The notes below the pieces were generated by a model. The model did not search any database, was not told the DNA's origin, and was given only the letters and a program-made list of their open reading frames with translations. Both the position numbers and the translations under genes were made by a program. From positions 1 through 11,526 of the forward strand of contig CANBUF010000026.1 of NCBI GenBank assembly GCA_947372575.1: 11,526 bases of DNA. Reading direction: 5' to 3'. This DNA is from Alcaligenaceae bacterium. GTDB taxonomy: Bacteria > Pseudomonadota > Gammaproteobacteria > Burkholderiales > Burkholderiaceae. Shown here one piece after another: positions 6,856-11,526 of the stretch (the first letter of the stretch is position 1; every line of letters begins with the position of its first letter).

Positions 6856-6865
6856 CGACATCATC

Positions 6866-8485
6866 CTATTTGACTTCTGGTGGTATCACAAAGGTATGGA
6901 AAGGAGCTGGTGAGGGCACCGTCCACTCCAGACCCTCAGCACCATCCCAAGGCTTGGCAGCGGCGTTTGCACCTTTACCAGCATAGGCCTTGAGAACAAT
7001 GTAGAGGAATAGCAGTTGTGAAAAACCGAACCAGAATGCACCGATTGTTGCGATTTGGTGGAAGTCGGTGAACTGCGCTGCATAATCTGCGTAACGACGT
7101 GGCATCCCCGCCAGACCCAGGAAGTGCATCGGGAAGAAGGTCACGTTAAACGAAATCATGCTTGACCAAAAATGGATTTTGCCAAGCTTTTCATCGTACA
7201 TGTAGCCACACCACTTTGGTAGCCAGTAGTAGGTGCCAGCAAACAGGGCAAACAACGAACCAGCAACCAGCACATAGTGAAAGTGTGCGACAACGTAATA
7301 CGTATCGTGCACCTGAATATCAATCGGCGCCATGGACAGGATCAAACCTGTAAATCCACCGATCGTGAACACGAAAATGAAGCCCACTGCGAACAACATG
7401 GGGGTTTCAAAGGTCATCGAGCCTCTCCACATCGTGGCGACCCAGTTAAACACCTTCACACCCGTTGGAATGGAAATCAACATGGTTGCATACATGAAGT
7501 ACAACTGGCCCGTAACAGGCATACCCGTTGCAAACATGTGGTGCGCCCACACGATGAATGAAAGAATTGCGATTGACGCTGTCGCATAGACCATCGAAGC
7601 ATAACCAAACAGTGGCTTGCGAGCGAATGCAGGCACGATGGCAGAAACGATGCCAAACGCCGGCAGAATCATGATGTAAACCTCTGGATGACCAAAGAAC
7701 CAGAAGATATGCTGATACAGGACTGGGTCACCACCTGCGGCGGCATTAAAGAAACCCGTACCGAAATGACGGTCTGTCAACACCATGGTGATCGCAGCAG
7801 CGAGCACAGGCATCACTGCAATCAGCAGATATGCAGTAATCAGCCAGGTCCAGCAAAACAATGGCATTTTCATCAATGTCATGCCTGGTGCACGCATATT
7901 CAAAATCGTCACCACGATATTGATTGCACCCATGATTGAAGAAGCACCCATGATGTGAATCGCGAAAATTGCCAGATCCATACCAGGACCCATCTGCAAG
8001 GTCAGCGGCGCATAGAGCGTCCAGCCAGCTGCTGTGGCACCACCAGGAACAAAGAAAGATGTAGTCAGCAAGATCGCGGCAACCGGCAACAACCAGAAGC
8101 TGAAGTTATTCATGCGTGCAAAAGCCATGTCCGATGCACCGATCTGCAACGGCACCATCCAGTTCGCAAAGCCCACGAAGGCGGGCATGATCGCGCCAAA
8201 CACCATGATCAGACCATGCATGGTCGTAAACTGGTTAAACAACTCGGGACGGAAAAACTGCAAGCCTGGCTGGAATAACTCGGTGCGCAGCAACAGGGCA
8301 AGCACTCCGCCTTCCAGCAGCATGGTGAAAGCGAAAATCAGGTACATCGTACCGATGTCTTTGTGGTTAGTCGCTAATAGCCAACGGCGCCAGCCGTGGA
8401 GCATGTGCCCATGATCATCATGGTCGTGATCGTGGGCGTGATCGTGGCCTTGGCCCGAAACGTGGTCTGCTGTGACGCTGCTCAT
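6866..8485 (-). CDS. coxA: Cytochrome c oxidase subunit I (aa3-type heme-copper oxidase catalytic subunit)
   Basis: The 539-residue, 12-helix catalytic subunit carries heme a, heme a3 and CuB, reduces O2 to water and pumps protons. All key residues can be seen: heme a ligand H90 (TMHGLIMVF); CuB ligands H266 and H315/H316 (GHPEVY, AHHMF); the cross-linked Tyr270; and H401/H403 (AHFHYV) for heme a3 and heme a. D-channel Asp119 ([12 protein letters not shown]) with Glu268, and K-channel Lys344 (TGVKVFNW), make it an A1-type proton pump. Residues 8-30 form an unusual His/Asp-rich cytoplasmic extension before the conserved [19 protein letters not shown] lies 7 nt upstream of ATG 8485. The gene follows coxB after a 95-bp gap containing a small hairpin. 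Confidence 0.98.
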   Translation of the reverse strand: MSSVTADHVSGQGHDHAHDHDHDDHGHMLHGWRRWLLATNHKDIGTMYLIFAFTMLLEGGVLALLLRTELFQPGLQFFRPELFNQFTTMHGLIMVFGAIMPAFVGFANWMVPLQIGASDMAFARMNNFSFWLLPVAAILLTTSFFVPGGATAAGWTLYAPLTLQMGPGMDLAIFAIHIMGASSIMGAINIVVTILNMRAPGMTLMKMPLFCWTWLITAYLLIAVMPVLAAAITMVLTDRHFGTGFFNAAAGGDPVLYQHIFWFFGHPEVYIMILPAFGIVSAIVPAFARKPLFGYASMVYATASIAILSFIVWAHHMFATGMPVTGQLYFMYATMLISIPTGVKVFNWVATMWRGSMTFETPMLFAVGFIFVFTIGGFTGLILSMAPIDIQVHDTYYVVAHFHYVLVAGSLFALFAGTYYWLPKWCGYMYDEKLGKIHFWSSMISFNVTFFPMHFLGLAGMPRRYADYAAQFTDFHQIATIGAFWFGFSQLLFLYIVLKAYAGKGANAAAKPWDGAEGLEWTVPSPAPFHTFVIPPEVK

Positions 8486-8512
8486 GGTGAACTCCTATCC
8501 TGCTTAAGCTGC

Positions 8513-8533
8513 CGTCACACATATGGCGTGACG
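8513..8533 (-). other. Hairpin in the coxB-coxA intercistronic region
   Basis: CGTCAC (8513-8518) and GTGACG (8528-8533) form a 6-bp stem around a 9-nt loop that contains the palindrome CATATG. It lies in the 95-bp gap between coxB and coxA. No T-tract follows, so it is not a standard terminator. It could affect mRNA processing or relative expression of the two genes, or be chance. Confidence 0.35.
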
Positions 8534-8580
8534 CTCAGCAATTCTGTACGAAAGTGTCTGTGTCTTGCAAAAACTTGAAA

Positions 8581-9738
8581 TTACCTTGCGGCCTTGACGT
8601 CCGCTGGTGCAACGACAGGGTCCTGACCCTTGCCGGCATTACCCCACGCGTTACGTGTATAGCTAATCACGGAAGCAATTTCGACATCATTTAACTGACT
8701 TGCAAACGATTGCATTGCAGTACCTGTACGGCCTTTGAGCAAGACCTGAATCTGGTCAGCTTTGGGACCCATCACGACCTTGCTACCGTCGAGTGCAGGA
8801 AACGCACCAACGATACCCTTGCCGCTACCCTGGTGACATGCCACGCAATTCGCTGCGTAGACTTTTTCACCGCGGGCAATCAGCTCGGCAGGCGCCCATT
8901 CTTTGCTTGGATCATCCGCATTGGCAGCCAGCAATTTTTGTTGCTCGGCGGACCATTTGGCGAAGTCTTCATCAGAAACAACTTTCACCACGATTGGCAT
9001 GAAAGCATGGTCTTTACCGCAAAGCTCTGTACATTGACCACGGTACGTGCCGATCTTGTCTGCACGGAACCAGGTGTTACGAATGAAACCGGGAATCGCG
9101 TCCTGTTTGACTGCAAATTCAGGAACCATCCAGGAGTGAATCACATCACCCGCTGTCACGGCCATACGAATTTTTTTGCCGACGGGGACAACCAGGGGAT
9201 TATCAACTTCCATCAGATAAAAAGGACCCTTAGGCTCTTTGCCCTCGATCTGCGCGCGTGGCGTAGAAAGATTCGAAAGGAATTTGACACCTGCAGCGGA
9301 ACCATCGATGTACTCGTAGCCCCATTTCCACTGATATCCCGTGACTTTGATCGTGATATCGGCACCACTTGTGTCTTTCATGGCAACAACCGTGCGTGTA
9401 GCAGGCAATGCCATCGCAATCACAATAATGAAAGGAATAATGGTCCAGGCGACTTCTACACCCATATGCTCATGAAATGTCGAGGCCTTGTGGCCGCGCG
9501 ATTTACGGTGCGCCCAGATCGAGTAGAACATCACCCCGAATACCGCTACAAAAATCACCATACAGATGATCAGCATCAGCCAGTGCAGCCATACGATATC
9601 GCGAGCGATCTGTGTCACGCCCGGAAAGAGGTTGATCTGATTGACCCCAGGGCCACCAGGCATATCTTTCACTTGTGCAGTCGCAATACCACCAAAAAAC
9701 ATGGCACAGGCACCCAACAATCCCATCAACTTCTTCAT
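8581..9738 (-). CDS. coxB: Cytochrome c oxidase subunit II with fused C-terminal cytochrome c domain
   Basis: The 385-residue protein starts with a signal peptide (MKKLMGLLGACAMFFGGIATAQ, cut likely after A21) and two membrane helices (about 50-73 and 95-117). The periplasmic cupredoxin domain has a complete CuA site: H201 (IHSW), C236, E238 and C240 (GQCTELCG), H244 and M247. Aromatic residues of the electron entry path are in GYQWKWGYEY. A class-I cytochrome c domain follows from about residue 286, with heme motif CVACH (298-302) and probable axial Met342 (TAMQSF). Fusion of this kind defines caa3-type subunit II and lets the enzyme accept electrons through its own heme. The start is ATG 9738-9736 with GAGG 5 nt upstream; a longer frame from 9798 lacks signal-peptide logic. 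It is the first gene of the structural operon. Confidence 0.97.
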   Translation of the reverse strand: MKKLMGLLGACAMFFGGIATAQVKDMPGGPGVNQINLFPGVTQIARDIVWLHWLMLIICMVIFVAVFGVMFYSIWAHRKSRGHKASTFHEHMGVEVAWTIIPFIIVIAMALPATRTVVAMKDTSGADITIKVTGYQWKWGYEYIDGSAAGVKFLSNLSTPRAQIEGKEPKGPFYLMEVDNPLVVPVGKKIRMAVTAGDVIHSWMVPEFAVKQDAIPGFIRNTWFRADKIGTYRGQCTELCGKDHAFMPIVVKVVSDEDFAKWSAEQQKLLAANADDPSKEWAPAELIARGEKVYAANCVACHQGSGKGIVGAFPALDGSKVVMGPKADQIQVLLKGRTGTAMQSFASQLNDVEIASVISYTRNAWGNAGKGQDPVVAPADVKAAR

Positions 9739-9939
9739 GCTGACCTCGAAACACGTCGCATCCAGCCAGTTTGAACAATACAAACATGCCATGCGCAAAA
9801 ATTATTGGACGGCTAAAGATAAACCCTTGGATCTGCGCAAAAAAACTGCACCCAGGGATCCATATCAGCGCGAATCATAAAGAAACGGGGGAATTATAGC
9901 GGAGCCGCGTGGGATGCGCTGCACTACAATCCAGTCTTC
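9739..9939 (-). promoter_or_regulatory. coxB operon promoter and long leader; divergent from the Nudix gene
   Basis: On the reverse strand a perfect TATAAT (positions 9898-9893) is the best -10 in the region; no good -35 lies 16-18 nt before it. Starting from it, the coxB leader would be about 145-150 nt, long for a simple operon. The leader could fold: TGGATC (9828-9833) can pair with GATCCA (9857-9862), enclosing a seven-residue U-tract. No rightward promoter for the Nudix gene is obvious. A -35-less promoter could mean an activator is needed, but no operator was recognised. Confidence 0.45.
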
Positions 9940-10806
9940 ATGCTCCTGAGCCCAGACACCATGCCTGCATCAAGATTAACTTTGCCCCCAGAGCAACTAC
10001 AAAGCCTTCTGAGCACGCTGCTTGAGCGCACCTGCGAACCTGCACACCCTTGCTCTCTGCCGCTTTGGGTGGCCGGCGAATGCTGCGGCTGGGTATTCCC
10101 AAAGGCGTGCGACGCACTTTCCGTGCTTAGCGGCATTGAGATTTTGCCTGACTCCGTCCACATCGGCCGACACTACACACCTGGGCCTGCGCTTGACGCC
10201 CTTCTGGCAAGTGTTGCGCAGACGCTACGCTCCGCTGGATGTGCTCCCGGATGGCGCGACGAACTTCTCGACCTCTGGACAAATTCTTCCACGACTCCCA
10301 CCCGGATCGGTTGCATTGAACGTGGCGTGATGCGACCACTTGGTTTACTGACTCAAGCCGTTCACCTCAACGCCTGGTCAGCCAGCGGAAACTTGTGGGT
10401 AGCAAGACGGGCGCTGACCAAAGCGACAGATCCTGGCATGTGGGACACACTGGTGGGTGGACTGATTGGCAGTCAGGAACCCCCCGAGCTGGCCCTGGAG
10501 CGTGAAACAGATGAAGAAGCGGGATTGTCTGCTTCAGAAATCGCAGAGCGCACCCCGTTGCGCTCCATCACGCGCATGCTCAGAAGGATTCCCGAGGGTT
10601 ATCAGGTTGAAGAAGTGCTGACCTGTGAGTGCATCCTTCCCGCACACGCAATCCCGGCAAATCGTGATGGCGAAGTCATGGAGATCCAGCAGCTGGCACC
10701 CGCCAAAGTGCTCGAAATGCTTCAGGCGGGTGCCTTCACAATCGAGGCCTCGATCGTTATCACCGAAGATTTGCTCAGGCGCTCGCTGAGCACTCCTGGC
10801 ATCTAG
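9940..10806 (+). CDS. Nudix hydrolase with N-terminal DUF4743-type domain
   Basis: The protein has 288 residues from ATG 9940. The Nudix box is intact: G174-x5-E180-x7-R188-E189-T-D-E192-E193-A-G195-L196, giving the Mg-binding helix that cleaves nucleoside-diphosphate-linked substrates. The N-terminal half (about 12-140) matches DUF4743-type Nudix proteins, with W43-V-A-G-E, GWVFP (50-54), GWRDELLDLW (104-113), the C-I-E-R-G block and PLGLLTQAVHLNAW (133-146). The same arrangement is known next to thiamine pyrophosphokinase in the fungal Tnr3 protein. The substrate cannot be told from sequence. A start at ATG 9961 would give 281 residues; neither start has a clear ribosome site. It diverges from coxB and its stop overlaps that of the converging antiporter gene. 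Confidence 0.87.
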   Translation: MLLSPDTMPASRLTLPPEQLQSLLSTLLERTCEPAHPCSLPLWVAGECCGWVFPKACDALSVLSGIEILPDSVHIGRHYTPGPALDALLASVAQTLRSAGCAPGWRDELLDLWTNSSTTPTRIGCIERGVMRPLGLLTQAVHLNAWSASGNLWVARRALTKATDPGMWDTLVGGLIGSQEPPELALERETDEEAGLSASEIAERTPLRSITRMLRRIPEGYQVEEVLTCECILPAHAIPANRDGEVMEIQQLAPAKVLEMLQAGAFTIEASIVITEDLLRRSLSTPGI

Positions 10807-11526
10807 GCACCCTGGCGGCCAGCCCCCTGTTCAGTCACAGGAGCATTTTGATGCGTACGCCAGACTTCAATTGCACGCATACGCTGCTTTGCGACGGTTT
10901 CAATACTTTCACGCAGGCCCGGATCACGCGAAAGCAAATCCTTGAAATCCCTCGCCGGCAAGCAAAGTAACTTGGTATAGCCCAATGAACGGACTTCAAA
11001 GCCTTCGAGTAATTCGTTGGAGATAAGATAGACCTCACCAAAAAACTCTCCAGAACCCAGTTCAATATGGGTCCCATCGGGGAGCTGCACTTTTACCGCC
11101 CCCGAAACAACAATGTATAAGGCAAAAGGAGGAAGTTTGCGTCCCCAGATCAGTTGGTCTGGCAAAAAAAGCCGGGGCGTCAGCATCCCTGCCAACGCGC
11201 GCTGCACCTCCGCGCTGAGCGTATTGAACATGGGCACGTGAGCCACCAGTTCATTTGCGCCCATCTCTATATCCAGAGGGGGATCACGATCAATAAATGA
11301 CCAGCGGTCCCCAACTTTCTGGATCAGATGGCGATGCACCTCACCACTGATGATTGACTGTTCAAGCATCTCGTCATAGCGCTCACGCTCAATCCGCCGT
11401 GCGATGCGCCCGAGGTACCTCTCCTGTAGCCAGAGTGAATAACTTGGATATTGAAGTTCGAGTGCCTGCAAGCCTTCAACGATCAGATTCAGGCGTCGCC
11501 GGTGCGCGGCGATGACATGCTCTGTC
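10803..11526 (-). CDS. C-terminal part of a probable CNBD-tailed cation:proton antiporter (5' end outside window)
   Basis: The reverse frame is open from the window edge to TAG at 10805-10803: 240 residues and one base. A TTG at 11471 could be read as a start, but the frame continues upstream without a stop (T-E-H-V-I-A-A-H-R-R-R-L-N), so it is a fragment. Residues about 1-85 are charged and helical (YLGRIARRIERERYDEM). About 95-205 is a cyclic-nucleotide-binding-like beta-roll: VPMFNTLSAEVQRALAGML, LPPFALYIVVSGAVKVQL, ELGSGEFFGEVYLI, and the final LPARDFKDLLSRDPGLRE. Such tails occur on large CPA1/NhaP-type Na+/H+ antiporters of Burkholderiales. The transport domain is not in the window, so that name is inferred; a stand-alone CNBD protein is the alternative. 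The usual phosphate-cassette Arg is absent. Confidence 0.65.
   Translation of the reverse strand, partial: TEHVIAAHRRRLNLIVEGLQALELQYPSYSLWLQERYLGRIARRIERERYDEMLEQSIISGEVHRHLIQKVGDRWSFIDRDPPLDIEMGANELVAHVPMFNTLSAEVQRALAGMLTPRLFLPDQLIWGRKLPPFALYIVVSGAVKVQLPDGTHIELGSGEFFGEVYLISNELLEGFEVRSLGYTKLLCLPARDFKDLLSRDPGLRESIETVAKQRMRAIEVWRTHQNAPVTEQGAGRQGA

Noticed and set aside
7277..8414. Several forward open frames of 83-126 codons opposite coxA
   Set aside because: They are antisense shadows of a highly conserved gene, with no recognisable protein.
8395..8460. GATCGTGG-like low-complexity DNA as a possible repeat element or CRISPR-like array
   Set aside because: It encodes the His/Asp-rich tail of CoxA in frame; the repetition comes from codons for His and Asp, and there are no spacers.
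8710..9774. A 354-codon forward open frame opposite coxB
   Set aside because: coxB is unmistakable on the reverse strand with CuA and heme motifs. The forward frame has a composition typical of an antisense shadow (rich in Arg, His, Thr) and no domain.
11469..11471. TTG as a true start of a stand-alone CNBD protein
   Set aside because: No ribosome site is visible and the frame stays open upstream to the window edge with plausible protein sequence, so a longer gene is more likely.

Overview
The window is a stretch of bacterial chromosome that reads as betaproteobacterial, order Burkholderiales, possibly Alcaligenaceae-like. The grounds are gene content and order: an aa3/caa3-type cytochrome c oxidase locus with a DUF2970 protein, a ~38-residue oxidase small assembly protein and a DUF2909 twin-transmembrane gene on the opposite strand, next to a PhaM-type PHA-granule protein and a DUF3717 gene. 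The family-level placement is a guess from synteny. No insertion sequence, CRISPR array, tRNA, rRNA or prophage gene is visible. This is mostly core respiratory DNA, not an accessory island.

Layout from left to right. 1-596 (-) holds most of phaM, cut at its 3' end by the window edge. 762-974 (+) is a small DUF3717 gene, divergent from phaM. 1046-5159 (-) is an oxidase-assembly operon, in transcription order SURF1, a SCO-like thioredoxin-fold membrane protein, ctaA (heme a synthase), ctaB (heme o synthase) and sco1. 5195-5395 (+) is the DUF2909 gene, divergent from SURF1 by only 35 bp. A strong two-way hairpin terminator lies at 5530-5556. 5581-9738 (-) is the structural operon, in transcription order coxB (CuA domain with a fused cytochrome c), coxA, the small assembly protein, DUF2970 and coxC. 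9940-10806 (+) is a Nudix hydrolase with an N-terminal DUF4743-type domain. 10803-11526 (-) is the C-terminal part, including a cyclic-nucleotide-binding-like domain, of a protein that looks like a cation:proton antiporter of the CNBD-tailed type. Its 5' end lies outside the window.

How the genes work together: CoxB, CoxA and CoxC form the proton-pumping terminal oxidase core. CtaB makes heme o from heme b, CtaA oxidises heme o to heme a, SURF1 helps place heme a in CoxA, and the SCO proteins handle copper and/or cysteine redox state for the CuA site of CoxB. The small assembly protein, DUF2970 and DUF2909 proteins are conserved companions of unknown function.

The most notable points are: (1) there is no cox11/ctaG (CuB insertion) gene where this clade usually has one, with the small protein running straight into DUF2970; (2) a second SCO-like protein keeps CxxxC but has no histidine at the copper-ligand position; (3) the DUF2909/SURF1 promoters are tightly overlapped; (4) the antiporter-tail CNBD lacks the usual phosphate-binding arginine. 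I found no convincing new multi-gene system.
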